A DNA stretch of 64,000 bases from Phocaeicola plebeius DSM 17135 (GCF_000187895.1 NZ_DS990122.1:272216-336215); one strand, 5' to 3'. Numbered from the stretch's first letter, positions 29,406 through 39,379 are shown. Notes: a model not told the origin generated them from the sequence alone. Numbers and translations are program-made.

Positions 29406-29486
29406 TTATTTCCCCGAAGATTACTTCTCTACTCTGTCCGTACACGGATAAAAACAAACCATTAACAATTTTAATTTACCACAACA

Positions 29487-30782
29487 ATGGGATACTTATT
29501 CACATCCGAATCGGTGTCTGAAGGACACCCCGACAAAGTGGCCGATCAAATTTCGGACGCTGTGCTTGACAAACTGTTGGCTTACGACCCCAGTTCAAAA
29601 GTAGCTTGCGAAACTCTGGTAACTACCGGACAGGTGGTACTGGCAGGAGAAGTGAAAACCAAAGCGTATATTGATTTGCAGCGCGTAGCACGCGAAGTGA
29701 TTAATAAAATAGGCTATACCAAGAGCGAATACATGTTCGAAGGTAATTCATGCGGTGTATTCTCTGCCATTCACGAACAGAGTCCTGACATCAACCGTGG
29801 AGTAGAACGCGAAGACCCGATGAATCAGGGAGCAGGCGACCAAGGTATGATGTTCGGTTATGCTACCAACGAAACTGAAAACTACATGCCGTTGTCGCTC
29901 GACCTGGCACACAAGCTGCTAATGGTATTGGCCGACATCCGTCGTGAAGGAAAGGTGATGACTTACCTTCGTCCGGACTCTAAGAGCCAGGTAACTATCG
30001 AATACGATGACAACCGTCGTCCGGTACGTATTGATACCATCGTAGTATCTACCCAGCACGATGAATTTATCCAGCCGGAAAATGACTCAAAAGAAGCTCA
30101 ATTGAAGGCTGACGAGGAAATGCTGGCACAGATTCGCAAGGACGTAATTGAAATCCTGATGCCGCGTGTCATTGCCGAAATCCACAACCCGCAGGTACTG
30201 GCTTTATTCAACGACCAGATTAAATACCACGTAAACCCGACAGGTAAGTTCGTGATTGGTGGTCCTCACGGTGATACCGGACTGACTGGCCGTAAGATTA
30301 TTGTAGACACTTACGGTGGTGCCGGAGCTCACGGAGGAGGTGCTTTCTCAGGAAAAGACCCCAGCAAGGTAGACCGTAGTGCTGCATACGCTGCACGCCA
30401 CATTGCCAAGAACCTGGTAGCTGCCGGAGTAGCAGACGAAGTATTGGTACAGGTTTCATACGCCATCGGAGTAGCACGTCCGATCAATATCTACGTAAAT
30501 ACTTACGGACGTAGCAATGTAGCTCTGACCGACGGAGAAATTGCTAAGAAAGTGGATGAAATCTTCGATATGCGTCCACGTGCCATCGAAGAACGCTTGA
30601 AACTGCGCAACCCGATTTATAGCGAAACTGCTGCTTACGGACACATGGGCCGCGAACCGCAAATCGTTACCAAACATTTCGAATCGGTTTACGAAGGCAA
30701 CAAAGACGTAGAAGTGGAACTCTTCACTTGGGAGAAACTGGATTATGTAGACAAAGTGAAAGAAGCTTTCGGACTGAAATAA
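29487..30782 (+). CDS. metK: Methionine adenosyltransferase (SAM synthetase)
   Basis: The 431-residue protein shows the MetK signatures: [23 protein letters not shown] at the N-terminus, DQGMMFGYA and the phosphate loop [22 protein letters not shown]. It makes S-adenosylmethionine from methionine and ATP. At 431 residues it is slightly longer than the E. coli enzyme (384), as is normal in Bacteroidota. It has its own promoter and a leader with a candidate SAM-II riboswitch, and a terminator follows. Confidence 0.96.
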   Translation: MGYLFTSESVSEGHPDKVADQISDAVLDKLLAYDPSSKVACETLVTTGQVVLAGEVKTKAYIDLQRVAREVINKIGYTKSEYMFEGNSCGVFSAIHEQSPDINRGVEREDPMNQGAGDQGMMFGYATNETENYMPLSLDLAHKLLMVLADIRREGKVMTYLRPDSKSQVTIEYDDNRRPVRIDTIVVSTQHDEFIQPENDSKEAQLKADEEMLAQIRKDVIEILMPRVIAEIHNPQVLALFNDQIKYHVNPTGKFVIGGPHGDTGLTGRKIIVDTYGGAGAHGGGAFSGKDPSKVDRSAAYAARHIAKNLVAAGVADEVLVQVSYAIGVARPINIYVNTYGRSNVALTDGEIAKKVDEIFDMRPRAIEERLKLRNPIYSETAAYGHMGREPQIVTKHFESVYEGNKDVEVELFTWEKLDYVDKVKEAFGLK

Positions 30783-30808
30783 GCTGAGATCTTCCACTAA
30801 CCATACAG

Positions 30809-30845
30809 AGGGCTTGATACATCAGAAGATGGTCAAGCCCTTTTT
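30809..30845 (+). terminator. Intrinsic terminator of metK
   Basis: GGGCTTGA pairs with TCAAGCCC across a 15-nt loop and is followed by five T. Confidence 0.8.
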
Positions 30846-30858
30846 GCTGGCACAACGG

Positions 30859-30890
30859 TTTGGCTATGCACTCACCTTTACCTATCTTTG
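30859..30890 (+). promoter_or_regulatory. Promoter of the LOG-DUF4271-hemD gene group
   Basis: The -33 box TTTG (30859-30862) and -7 box TATCTTTG (30883-30890) are 20 bp apart, an almost ideal Bacteroidota promoter. It overlaps the upstream in-frame ATG at 30860, so that codon cannot be the main start. Confidence 0.75.
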
Positions 30891-30907
30891 CAAAAACTAA
30901 AAAGACC

Positions 30908-31495
30908 ATGAACGATATCAAGAATATATGCGTATACAGTGCTTCCAGCACTAAAATTGATTCTATCTATTTCGAAGCAGCCGAAGAACTTGGAAAAATT
31001 CTTGCACAAAAGCACATCAACCTTATCAACGGAGCCGGATGCCTGGGACTGATGTGCCGCATCAGTGACGCGGCTCTTGCTGCCGGAGGAACCGTAACCG
31101 GTGTCATTCCCCGGTTCATGGTGGAACAAGGCTGGCACCATAAAGGACTGACCCGGCTGATAGAAACGGAAAGCATGCACGAACGCAAACAACTGATGGC
31201 CGATTTGTCCGACGGAGTCATTGCCCTGCCCGGAGGATGCGGCACATTGGAGGAATTACTGGAAATCATTACCTGGAAACAACTTGGACTATACCTGAAA
31301 CCCATCGTCATACTGAATACCAACGGATTTTATAACCCACTGCTGGAGATGCTTCAACAAGCTATTTCCCAAAACTTCATGCGAAAGGAACATGGAAACA
31401 TCTGGCACGTGGCACAAACTCCCGAAGAAGCTGTAAATTTATTATATACCATCCCTCACTGGAGCAAAGAAATTCGTAAATTTGCCGCAATATGA
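30908..31495 (+). CDS. LOG family (TIGR00730) Rossmann-fold protein, possible cytokinin riboside phosphoribohydrolase
   Basis: The protein has 195 residues from the ATG at 30908. The longer in-frame start at 30860 lies on the promoter and is rejected. It begins KNICVYSASSTKI and carries the family signature PGGCGTLEELLEIITWKQLG plus GVIPRFM. Proteins of this type were often mislabelled lysine decarboxylases; characterised members release bases from nucleoside 5'-monophosphates. Its stop overlaps the next gene by 4 bp, indicating translational coupling. Confidence 0.88.
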   Translation: MNDIKNICVYSASSTKIDSIYFEAAEELGKILAQKHINLINGAGCLGLMCRISDAALAAGGTVTGVIPRFMVEQGWHHKGLTRLIETESMHERKQLMADLSDGVIALPGGCGTLEELLEIITWKQLGLYLKPIVILNTNGFYNPLLEMLQQAISQNFMRKEHGNIWHVAQTPEEAVNLLYTIPHWSKEIRKFAAI

Positions 31496-32301
31496 ACAAG
31501 TTCTGCCATACCGGTTTCTCACAGATTCAAGAACTCTACAACCAGCACGTAGAGCAAATAGACAGTGCACTGCAGCATTGTAAGGAAACACCGTGTACAA
31601 ACGGTATGGCAGGAGAACCTGTCCCTTATCAGTTACGCAATGACTTTGCAATTACAGGTATTGTGTTTCTTTGCTTCTTTTTGGTCACTTATTCCTTAAA
31701 AAACGGACAAAAATACCTGTATCAACACATCAAAAGCTTTTTCCGGCATAAAGAACGAGCTGGACTCTTTGATGAGAGTTCCGGATTTAACATTCGCTAC
31801 ACCCTCACTTTAGGCGGTATAAGTTGCATATCTGCCGGGTTATTTGTCTATGATTTCTTCTCTAAGACCGAACCTTTTCTATTTCAGACAGTTTCACACT
31901 ATGCCATTCTGTTTGTCTACATTTTCTGCATCTTACTCACCGTTGTAGGGAAAACTGCTTTATATCAATTTGTTAACTGGATTTTTTTTGATAAAGAAAA
32001 AAACAGCACCTGGATTTCGGCCTATTTTGATTTGCTTTCTGGAGCCGCATTTGTTTTATTTCCTCTATCCTTGCTTATTGTCTATTTCAACTTAGACTTT
32101 AATTTTTCTAAAACCTTCGTATTCATTGCAGTAGTCAGTTTCAAAATATTGTTATTTTATAAGTGTATTAGGAACTTTTTTAATCATTTCCATGGCATTT
32201 TACATTTAATTCTGTACTTTTGCACCCTCGAAATCATACCCTTACTTTTCCTCTGGAAAGGATTGATATATATAAATAACATTTTGATTTTAAAATTTTA
32301 G
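31492..32301 (+). CDS. DUF4271 multi-pass membrane protein
   Basis: The 269-residue protein has an N-terminal soluble stretch (about 1-55) and six or seven hydrophobic helices, for example FAITGIVFLCFFLVTYSLK, YTLTLGGISCISAGLFVYDFF and FVFIAVVSFKILLFYKCI. It matches DUF4271 by layout and position: in Bacteroidales this gene typically precedes hemD. No function is known. It overlaps the LOG gene by 4 bp, and hemD starts 5 bp after it. Confidence 0.82.
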   Translation: MNKFCHTGFSQIQELYNQHVEQIDSALQHCKETPCTNGMAGEPVPYQLRNDFAITGIVFLCFFLVTYSLKNGQKYLYQHIKSFFRHKERAGLFDESSGFNIRYTLTLGGISCISAGLFVYDFFSKTEPFLFQTVSHYAILFVYIFCILLTVVGKTALYQFVNWIFFDKEKNSTWISAYFDLLSGAAFVLFPLSLLIVYFNLDFNFSKTFVFIAVVSFKILLFYKCIRNFFNHFHGILHLILYFCTLEIIPLLFLWKGLIYINNILILKF

Positions 32302-32306
32302 TAACG

Positions 32307-33053
32307 TTGAAAATAAAGAAAGTCCTCGTTTCTCAGCCAAAACCGACAACAGAAAAGTCTCCCTATTTTGACATTGCTGAGAAGTACGGAGTGAAGATAG
32401 ATTTTCGCCCGTTTATTAAAGTAGAAAGTTTGTCAGCTAAAGAATTCAGACAGCAAAAGGTTTCTATCTTAGATCATACAGCCGTTGTGTTTACTTCACG
32501 CCATGCTATCGATCACTTCTTTAGCCTGTGTGCAGAGTTGCGCGTAACAATTCCGGAAACAATGAAATATTTCTGTACTTCGGAAACCATCGCTCTGTAT
32601 ATTCAGAAATACGTTCAATACCGCAAACGTAAAGTATCCTTCGGAGCTACCGGAAAGTTTGCTGACTTGCTTCCGCAAATTATCAAGCATAATACGGAGA
32701 AATACTTTATCCCGATGTCGGATGTACACAATGACGAAGTAAAAGACTTGCTCGACAAAAACCACATTCAGCACACGGAAGCTGTAATGTATCGTACTGT
32801 CAGCAACGATTTCACTCCAGAAGAAGAATTCAACTATGACATGCTGATATTCTTCAGCCCGGCAGGTATTCAGTCATTGATGAAGAACTTCCCGAATTTT
32901 GAACAGAAAGACATTGCGATCGGAAGCTTCGGACCGACTACAGCTAAGGCCGTAAAAGATGCAGGTCTGCGTCTTGATTTGGAAGCTCCTTCAAGTGTAG
33001 CTCCTTCCATGCCGGCAGCGTTGGATATGTTTATCCGCGAACATAACAAATAA
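32307..33053 (+). CDS. hemD: Uroporphyrinogen-III synthase HemD
   Basis: The 248-residue protein has the two-lobed HemD fold pattern: VLVSQPKPTTEKSPYFDIAEKYGVKIDFRPFIKVE, TAVVFTSRHAIDHF, and in the second lobe MLIFFSPAGIQSL and AIGSFGPTTAKAVKDAG. It closes the tetrapyrrole ring in haem/corrin synthesis. The start is the TTG at 32307 (TTG AAA ATA AAG), because no ATG or GTG lies nearby in frame. A terminator-like hairpin follows at 33069. Confidence 0.88.
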   Translation: MKIKKVLVSQPKPTTEKSPYFDIAEKYGVKIDFRPFIKVESLSAKEFRQQKVSILDHTAVVFTSRHAIDHFFSLCAELRVTIPETMKYFCTSETIALYIQKYVQYRKRKVSFGATGKFADLLPQIIKHNTEKYFIPMSDVHNDEVKDLLDKNHIQHTEAVMYRTVSNDFTPEEEFNYDMLIFFSPAGIQSLMKNFPNFEQKDIAIGSFGPTTAKAVKDAGLRLDLEAPSSVAPSMPAALDMFIREHNK

Positions 33054-33068
33054 AAAATAATTCTGACA

Positions 33069-33113
33069 AACAAAGCGAAGCAATCCATTTTCCCATTACT
33101 TCGCTTTGTTTTA
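33069..33113 (+). terminator. Intrinsic terminator after hemD
   Basis: AACAAAGCGAAG pairs with CTTCGCTTTGTT and is followed by TTATTA. It lies just 14 bp before the rnpA start, so it may also act as a partial terminator or leader structure for rnpA. Confidence 0.7.
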
Positions 33114-33126
33114 TTATATACCCTCT

Positions 33127-33522
33127 ATGAGCGATTCTCCCAAATTAACACTATCGAAAGTAGAACGACTGAACAGCCGAATTCTGATTGAAAGACTGTT
33201 TACAGGAGGCAGCAAATCATTGCCTGCTTTTCCGTTGCGTATCGTATACATGCCGGTAGAGGGAGAGAATCTACCTGCAGCCACTATTCTGATTAGCGTA
33301 CCGAAAAAAAGATTCAAGCGGGCAGTCAAACGCAATCGTGTAAAACGTCAAGTACGTGAGGCCTACCGTAAAAACAAACACATCCTGCTCGATGCATTAA
33401 AAAGTTCAGGACAGAAAATTGCCGTCGCCTTTATCTGGCTCGACAATGAACTGCATGAATCGGCCGATGTGGAAGCTAAGGTGGTTAAATTGTTGCAACT
33501 TACCGCTGAACGTCTGGCATGA
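33127..33522 (+). CDS. rnpA: Ribonuclease P protein component RnpA
   Basis: The protein has 131 residues from the ATG at 33127. An in-frame TTG at 33106 sits inside the preceding hairpin and is rejected. The RNase P signature is [23 protein letters not shown]. It binds the RNase P RNA and helps trim tRNA 5' leaders. It overlaps yidD by 4 bp, the conserved rnpA-yidD pair. Confidence 0.94.
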   Translation: MSDSPKLTLSKVERLNSRILIERLFTGGSKSLPAFPLRIVYMPVEGENLPAATILISVPKKRFKRAVKRNRVKRQVREAYRKNKHILLDALKSSGQKIAVAFIWLDNELHESADVEAKVVKLLQLTAERLA

Positions 33523-33740
33523 AAAAGTTCATATCTTTCCTGCTCCTGCTCCCCATTTATTTTTACCGGAACTGCATTTCACCTTTTACGCCTCCCTCCT
33601 GTCGCTTTACTCCGACTTGTTCTCAATATGCCATAGAAGCGATACAAAAGCACGGACCTTTCAAAGGACTTTACTTAGCCATACGACGCATTCTTCGTTG
33701 CCACCCGTGGGGAGGTTCGGGATATGACCCAGTTCCTTAA
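33519..33740 (+). CDS. yidD: Membrane protein insertion efficiency factor YidD
   Basis: The 73-residue protein has the full YidD pattern: [37 protein letters not shown], then [17 protein letters not shown]. It is a membrane-associated helper of YidC-dependent protein insertion. It overlaps rnpA (ATGA). Confidence 0.95.
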   Translation: MKKFISFLLLLPIYFYRNCISPFTPPSCRFTPTCSQYAIEAIQKHGPFKGLYLAIRRILRCHPWGGSGYDPVP

Positions 33741-33755
33741 AAAGCCTGTTTTCAC

Positions 33756-34412
33756 ATGATTGACACTCCCTTTTTCGATGCACACACACATCATTTGCCT
33801 CAGCCACAGATCACTGCCATCGTAAGCTGCCGCATGGACGAGAAAACGGCTTCCTCTTACCTGCAAGCTACATTTATCTCCGCCAGCCTGCACCCGTGGT
33901 ATCTCACGGAAGAAAACATTCAGCCACAAATAGATTGGCTGGTACAGACTATCCAAAGTGATTCGCGAGTAGTCGCACTGGGAGAAACCGGACTGGACAA
34001 AGTATGCGATACCCCTTTCGACTTACAAATACAGGCCTTCAGGAAAGTAATAGAGATATCAGAAATCTATCATCTCCCCTTAGTGATACATTCCGTAAAA
34101 GCCACTGAGGAGCTGCTTGCCTTGCACAAGGAATATCACCCCGCACAAGCCTGGATTATCCATGGTTTCCGGGGTAAAAAAGAACTTGCCACCGACCTGA
34201 TACGACACGGATTTTATCTCTCTTTCGGAAAAAAATACCAGGAAAAAGCATTGTCCATCGTCCCTGCAGACAGATTATTATTGGAAAGCGATGAAGCAGA
34301 CACAGACTTTCCAGACTTCTACCGGCAAGTAGCTTCACTACGTGGAACCTCTTTTGACAGCTTGATTGAAAATATCAAAGAAAATGCTAACCGTCTCTTT
34401 TTTAATCGCTAA
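33756..34412 (+). CDS. TatD family metal-dependent hydrolase (deoxyribonuclease-like)
   Basis: This 218-residue protein is shorter than canonical TatD (about 260). It has the first metal motif FDAHTHH, the central VALGETGLDK (Glu ligand), LVIHSVKATEEL, IIHGFRGKKELA and the late LLLESDEAD. TatD proteins are metal-dependent 3'-5' DNases. The reduced length and divergent loops are usual in Bacteroidota. It starts 15 bp after yidD, so it is in the same transcript. Confidence 0.85.
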   Translation: MIDTPFFDAHTHHLPQPQITAIVSCRMDEKTASSYLQATFISASLHPWYLTEENIQPQIDWLVQTIQSDSRVVALGETGLDKVCDTPFDLQIQAFRKVIEISEIYHLPLVIHSVKATEELLALHKEYHPAQAWIIHGFRGKKELATDLIRHGFYLSFGKKYQEKALSIVPADRLLLESDEADTDFPDFYRQVASLRGTSFDSLIENIKENANRLFFNR

Positions 34413-34438
34413 AAATTGGTTATTCAGATAAAGTGTCG

Positions 34439-34446
34439 TACTTTTG
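34439..34446 (+). promoter_or_regulatory. -7 promoter box of tyrS
   Basis: TACTTTTG with an ATTG -33-like box about 20 bp upstream (34415-34418). The tyrS leader would be about 40 nt, too short for a T-box. Confidence 0.6.
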
Positions 34447-34491
34447 CTTCTGTATTATTAAATAAATATGTTAAACTAAGAATTTCATTCG

Positions 34492-35784
34492 ATGAATTTT
34501 GTAGATGAACTAAGATGGCGTGGAATGGTACATACCATGATGCCGGGCACAGAAGAATTGCTGGAGAAGGAAATGGTGACAGCTTATTTGGGTATTGACC
34601 CTACAGCTGACTCGTTGCATATCGGCCACTTGTGTGGCGTGATGATGTTGCGTCATTTCCAGCGTTGCGGCCACAAACCGCTGGCTCTGGTAGGAGGTGC
34701 AACCGGTATGATTGGAGACCCTTCAGGTAAGTCACAGGAACGTAACTTGCTGGATGAGGAAACACTGCGCCACAATCAGGAGTGTATCAAGAAGCAGTTG
34801 GGCAAATTCCTCGATTTCGAATCGGATGCCCCTAACCGTGCAGAACTGGTAAACAACTACGACTGGATGAAAGACTTCTCTTTCCTGGATTTTGCCCGCA
34901 CCGTAGGAAAACACATCACCGTAAACTACATGATGGCAAAGGAATCGGTTCAGAAACGTCTGAACGGAGAAGCACGCGACGGTCTTTCATTCACTGAATT
35001 TACTTATCAGCTGTTACAAGGATACGATTTCCTGCATCTGTATGAAACCAAAAACTGCAAGCTTCAGCTGGGTGGTTCTGACCAGTGGGGAAACATCACT
35101 ACGGGAGCAGAATTAATCCGCCGTACTAACGGAGGTGAAGTATTTGCCCTGACTTGTCCGCTGATTACAAAAGCTGACGGTGGTAAATTTGGTAAGACAG
35201 AATCAGGAAATATCTGGCTGGACGCACGATATACCTCTCCTTACAAGTTCTATCAATTCTGGCTGAATGTAAGCGACGAAGACGCTAAGCGTTATATCAA
35301 GATATTCACTTCACTAAGCAAAGAAGAAATAGAAGGCCTGATTGCAGAACACGAACAGGCTCCTCACTTGCGTGTACTCCAGAAACGTCTGGCTAAGGAA
35401 GTAACTATCATGGTTCACTCTGAAGCTGACTACAACGCTGCTGTAGAAGCTTCTGGCATCCTGTTTGGAAATGCAACTTCTGAAGCATTGAAGAAACTGG
35501 ATGAAGATACCCTGCTGTCTGTATTCGAAGGCGTTCCTCAGTTTGAAGTAGCCAAATCAGATATTGAAGCCGGTATCAAGGCTGTAGACTTATTTACTGA
35601 AAAGGCTGCTATCTTCCCGTCAAAAGGTGAGATGCGTAAGCTGGTTCAGGGCGGCGGCGTTTCTTTGAACAAAGAAAAACTGGCTGCATTTGATCAGGAA
35701 ATTACCACCGCCGACTTGCTGGATGAAAAATACCTGCTCGTACAGCGCGGAAAGAAAAACTATTATCTGGTAATTGCCAAATAA
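34492..35784 (+). CDS. tyrS: Tyrosyl-tRNA synthetase
   Basis: The 430-residue class I synthetase carries [14 protein letters not shown] (HIGH motif), the tyrosine-recognition stretch [12 protein letters not shown] with [12 protein letters not shown], and KFGKTESGN for the KMSKS loop. A C-terminal S4-type RNA-binding domain ends the protein ([19 protein letters not shown]). It charges tRNA-Tyr and has normal length for the bacterial TyrRS-1 group. Confidence 0.97.
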   Translation: MNFVDELRWRGMVHTMMPGTEELLEKEMVTAYLGIDPTADSLHIGHLCGVMMLRHFQRCGHKPLALVGGATGMIGDPSGKSQERNLLDEETLRHNQECIKKQLGKFLDFESDAPNRAELVNNYDWMKDFSFLDFARTVGKHITVNYMMAKESVQKRLNGEARDGLSFTEFTYQLLQGYDFLHLYETKNCKLQLGGSDQWGNITTGAELIRRTNGGEVFALTCPLITKADGGKFGKTESGNIWLDARYTSPYKFYQFWLNVSDEDAKRYIKIFTSLSKEEIEGLIAEHEQAPHLRVLQKRLAKEVTIMVHSEADYNAAVEASGILFGNATSEALKKLDEDTLLSVFEGVPQFEVAKSDIEAGIKAVDLFTEKAAIFPSKGEMRKLVQGGGVSLNKEKLAAFDQEITTADLLDEKYLLVQRGKKNYYLVIAK

Positions 35785-35804
35785 ATTCTTTTAGAAAAAA
35801 TACC

Positions 35805-35842
35805 GGAAGGCTGTCTCAATTCAATTTGGGGCAGCCTTTCTT
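35805..35842 (+). terminator. Intrinsic terminator of tyrS
   Basis: AAGGCTG (35807-35813) pairs with CAGCCTT (35832-35838) and is followed by a T-rich stretch. Confidence 0.75.
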
Positions 35843-35893
35843 ATCTTACAGTTCCTCCATAATTCTTTATCAAACAGCAAGGAACAAATTGCC

Positions 35894-35979
35894 AGTACTT
35901 TCAGGCCAGTACTGCAGTACTCCCTAAGCAGTACTTTAGTACTTTCAAGGAAGTACTGGAGTACTGCCAAAGAAGTACT
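35894..35979. repeat. Array E: eight perfect AGTACT words forming four inverted repeats at 22-bp pitch
   Basis: AGTACT starts at 35894, 35908, 35916, 35930, 35938, 35952, 35960 and 35974, so spacings alternate 14, 8, 14, 8, 14, 8, 14. Each unit is AGTACT, 8-nt loop, AGTACT, 2-nt linker, giving exactly 22 bp. Loops are TTCAGGCC, CCCTAAGC, TTCAAGGA and GCCAAAGA; linkers are GC, TT and GG. All eight words are exact while the loops differ. It lies between the terminators of the convergent genes tyrS and the S41 protease; nothing else is seen in this 320-bp gap. Confidence 0.95.
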
Positions 35980-36021
35980 GGCAGGAGATGAAAATCACCT
36001 CGGGAAATAAAGCCATGGGAT

Positions 36022-36060
36022 AAAAAAATACCGGCTGACTCCTTGTGAATCAACCGGTAC
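36022..36060 (-). terminator. Intrinsic terminator of the S41 protease gene
   Basis: On the minus strand TACCGGTTGA pairs with TCAGCCGGTA, followed by a seven-T run. Confidence 0.8.
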
Positions 36061-36104
36061 TTTAGAGTATGTCTGGAAGGCAATCCTTCCGGATATTTCA
36101 GTAC

Positions 36105-39100
36105 TTATTTCTTTGCATCCAGCTCTTTAAGCAGTTCATCTACCGCAGCCTTCAACTGTGTATCCTCTCCTTTCACCACTGTTTCAGGCGCATTCAATAC
36201 ATATACATCCGGCTCCAGCTCTTTGTTTTCCAGATAGCTTCCATCTGGCAGACGATAACCCACAACAGGAATACCATAAATCAAATCCGGATCCTGCATC
36301 TGTACCCAGTTTACACTGGTCATGGTTCCAGGTACCGGAGCACCTACCAGCTTACCCATCTGGCGATGTTTGTACACCCACGGCGTACCGTGTGCATTAG
36401 AATAGTTGGCTTCGCACTGTACCATGATAGAAGGCTTGTTCCAACGACGGCTCGGCATGTCGCATGCTTCACGACCACGAATCACCTGTGTCAGATACTT
36501 CTGCCCACTGAACAGCACTTCAATATCTTCATGCAAACGTCCTCCTCCGTTGAAACGGGTATCAATCACAATACCTTCGCGGTTGTTGTATTTACCCAAA
36601 ATATCGGAATATACCGTACGGAAGCTGCCGTCGTCCATTGATTCGATATGTACATAGCCTAAACGGCCGTTTGACCATTTATCCACATCTGCCGCACGCT
36701 GCTTTACCCAACGTTCATACAGCAGACTGCTCAGCGTTCCACCGCTGATAGGCTTCACCACCTCATCCCAGCGTTCTTTTGATTGTGCATCGTAGCATGA
36801 AACCAATATCTTCTTGCCTGCTTTCCCGTTCAGCAACGCAGAGAAATCGGCATCTACCGGCTGGCCGTCAATCTTTTCAATCACCACACCCGGTTTTACC
36901 CGTGTAGTTTTCCGGTCAAACGGACCTTTTTCCACTACTTCGTCCACTTTCATGCCTTTTCCTGTATAATTCCAGTCATAAAGCAATCCCAAGCTGGCAG
37001 TTGCCTCTTTTACTCCCGGACGATAACGGCCACCTGTATGCGATACGTTCAGTTCGCCCAGCAGCTCACTCAACATTTCCGCGTAGTCATACTTATTATT
37101 GATATGCGGCAAGAAACGACGATAATTAGCGGTCATAGCCTTCCAGTCTACCCCATGCATATTTACCTCATAAAAACGTTTCTGTTCCTCACGGCACATA
37201 TTATCATACATATAAGCACGTTCGGCAGCCAAATCCATCTTCATTTCTGCACGATAAGAAATAGGCTTCAACTTCTCACCGCCCAAATCCATTTTCTGCA
37301 TGGAGCCTGAACCTAATACGAAAAGATTTTTTCCTTCCTTATCCATTTCCATATCGGCCCATCCGGAACCCATCTTGTGCAACAACTTGGTTTCCCGTTT
37401 GCGCAAATCCATCTTCCACATGTCGAATCCACGCTCAAAAGCCGACAGGTAATACAAACTTTCTCCATCTTTTGAAAGAATGGCCGAAGCGATGCTCGAT
37501 GAATTCGGAGTCAGACGTACAATACGGTCCTGAATACCCTCCAGTTCCACCACAATATCTTTCACCTTGTCGGCTTCTTCTTTCTTGTCCTTATCCTCTT
37601 TTTTATCTTCTTTTTTCTTTCCGTCTTTCTTGTCCGCAGCTTTTTCCTGTTCTTTTTCCAGTTCCTTCTGGAGTTCATAATCCTCCTTGCTCATGCGGAA
37701 TTTGTCGTAGGCATCCTGATTGACAAATACCATCATCACATCGTCCAACGAACCCCATGAAGCGTGATTTCGCATACCGTAACGCTCTGTAGTAAACAAA
37801 ATGGCATTACCGTCCATTGTCCACTTCGGAGAGCTGCTTGTATAACCACTATTCGTCAGGTTAACTAACTCTCCCTTTCCGTCTGCACTGACCAAGGCAA
37901 TGTCCGTATAAGGATCATGCTTGTTTCCGATAAACTCCAACGTAAACCATTTACCGTCGGGCGACCAGGCATAATTAAACCCTCCACTCAAGCTGTACCA
38001 GGTACTTCCATCAGTAATCTGACGTACCTTGTTCGTCTCCAGATTCAATACTTTCAGACGGATACGGTCTTCAATGAAAGCCACTTCCTTGCCATCGGGT
38101 GAGAACTTAGGATACATCCGTTCCACAGTCTTGGAAGGCAACAGCACTTCTTCTTTTATCAATGTCGCATTCGGGAAATTCAAATCCTCTTTCCGTTCAA
38201 TTTCCGCCTTATAAAGCTGCCAGTTTCCATCGCGTTCGCTGGCATATACCAATGTACGGTTGTCTGCCCCGAAAGAAAGTCCTTCTTCTGCTTCAGGTGT
38301 GTGCGTAATCTGCTTGGTAGTACCATATTCCACAGAAGTCACGAACACTTCTCCACGTACAATGAAAGCCACCTGCTTGCCGTCGGGCGAAGCTACCGCT
38401 TCCGATGCTCCCCGAGTATAGCTCAATGTAACCGAAATTTCCTGATCATCCCGCGTCAATGACACATTCACCTTACTTGGCTTTCCGCCTTGTTTCTGCG
38501 TATAAATTTCTCCATTATAGGTATAGCACAGCGTACCGTCGCCTCCCAAAGAAAGGAAACGTACCGGATGTGTAGAGAATGAAGTCAGCGGTTTCACCTG
38601 TTCCGGATTATCCAGCGGGAAAGAATAGACGTTAAACGAGCCTTTGTTGCGTTCACTCAAGAAGAAAACCTCCTTACCATCCGACGAAAGCACCGGATTA
38701 CGGTCCTCTCCTGCCCGCTTGGTCAGATTGGTATGCTTGCCCGATGCCATGTCGTACATCCATACATCCCGTGTGATAGAAGAAGTATGATGTTTACGCC
38801 ATTCATCTTCAAATCCTTTCCGGTCCTGATACAAGAACTTGTCGCCTGCTACATTGAAACAAACCATTTCGGCAGGAGTACCCAGAATTTGTTCCGTTTT
38901 TCCACCTTCTGCAGAAACCTTATACAGTTCTGTCATGGCAGAAGTCGGAAACAATGCACTACTAGCAGGGTCTTGAATACTTGCAGAAAATACAATAAAC
39001 TTTCCGTCCGGCGTAAACGCAGAAGGAATTTCCGAAGCAGAATTCGTTGTCAGTCTGCGGGCAGAACCGCCGTTAGCCGGCATAACAAACACATCTGTAT

Positions 39101-39359
39101 TTCCAAAACGATCGCTGGCAAAAGCAATCTGTTTACCATCAGGCGACCACACAGGCGATGACTCATACGACTCTTGTGTAGTCAACTGTACTGCTTCTCC
39201 ACCCTTGGCAGACACTTTATAAATGTCCCCCTTATAACAGAACAAAATTTCTTTTCCATCTGGAGAAATACGCACGTCACGCATCCATAGCGGAGTAACC
39301 GCCATGGCGTGTGCAAAAGTAGTCCCCAGCAACAATGTGCACAATATTTTTTTCCTCAT
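36105..39359 (-). CDS. S41 family peptidase, tricorn-protease-like, secreted
   Basis: The 1084-residue protein has a signal peptide (about 1-20, FAHAMA). WD40/PD40-like propeller repeats follow (DVRISPDGKEILFCYKGDIYKVS, PVWSPDGKQIAFASDRFG, FSPDGKEVAFIEDR). A highly charged Lys/Glu/Asp linker lies near 560-605, then a PDZ domain (KPGVVIEKIDGQPVD) and the S41 catalytic domain with IVIDTRFNGGGRLHEDIE and the likely nucleophile Ser in ANYSNAHG. This is the tricorn architecture and length. It is probably a periplasmic or surface protease degrading peptides. It has its own promoter and no operon partner. Confidence 0.9.
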   Translation of the reverse strand: MRKKILCTLLLGTTFAHAMAVTPLWMRDVRISPDGKEILFCYKGDIYKVSAKGGEAVQLTTQESYESSPVWSPDGKQIAFASDRFGNTDVFVMPANGGSARRLTTNSASEIPSAFTPDGKFIVFSASIQDPASSALFPTSAMTELYKVSAEGGKTEQILGTPAEMVCFNVAGDKFLYQDRKGFEDEWRKHHTSSITRDVWMYDMASGKHTNLTKRAGEDRNPVLSSDGKEVFFLSERNKGSFNVYSFPLDNPEQVKPLTSFSTHPVRFLSLGGDGTLCYTYNGEIYTQKQGGKPSKVNVSLTRDDQEISVTLSYTRGASEAVASPDGKQVAFIVRGEVFVTSVEYGTTKQITHTPEAEEGLSFGADNRTLVYASERDGNWQLYKAEIERKEDLNFPNATLIKEEVLLPSKTVERMYPKFSPDGKEVAFIEDRIRLKVLNLETNKVRQITDGSTWYSLSGGFNYAWSPDGKWFTLEFIGNKHDPYTDIALVSADGKGELVNLTNSGYTSSSPKWTMDGNAILFTTERYGMRNHASWGSLDDVMMVFVNQDAYDKFRMSKEDYELQKELEKEQEKAADKKDGKKKEDKKEDKDKKEEADKVKDIVVELEGIQDRIVRLTPNSSSIASAILSKDGESLYYLSAFERGFDMWKMDLRKRETKLLHKMGSGWADMEMDKEGKNLFVLGSGSMQKMDLGGEKLKPISYRAEMKMDLAAERAYMYDNMCREEQKRFYEVNMHGVDWKAMTANYRRFLPHINNKYDYAEMLSELLGELNVSHTGGRYRPGVKEATASLGLLYDWNYTGKGMKVDEVVEKGPFDRKTTRVKPGVVIEKIDGQPVDADFSALLNGKAGKKILVSCYDAQSKERWDEVVKPISGGTLSSLLYERWVKQRAADVDKWSNGRLGYVHIESMDDGSFRTVYSDILGKYNNREGIVIDTRFNGGGRLHEDIEVLFSGQKYLTQVIRGREACDMPSRRWNKPSIMVQCEANYSNAHGTPWVYKHRQMGKLVGAPVPGTMTSVNWVQMQDPDLIYGIPVVGYRLPDGSYLENKELEPDVYVLNAPETVVKGEDTQLKAAVDELLKELDAKK

Positions 39360-39379
39360 AAGCTAAGTTGTTTTGCAAA

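Noticed and set aside
30860..30907. Upstream start of the LOG-family gene
   Set aside because: It overlaps the -33 and -7 boxes. The ATG at 30908 gives the usual N-terminus.
35894..35979. CRISPR-like repeat/spacer reading of the AGTACT array
   Set aside because: Repeats of 14 bp and spacers of 8 bp are far too short, the other five arrays have different repeat sequences, and no cas genes are present.
37560..37690. Lys/Glu-rich stretch in the S41 protease as a possible frameshift or foreign insertion
   Set aside because: The frame is uninterrupted, and charged low-complexity linkers between propeller and PDZ domains occur in this family.
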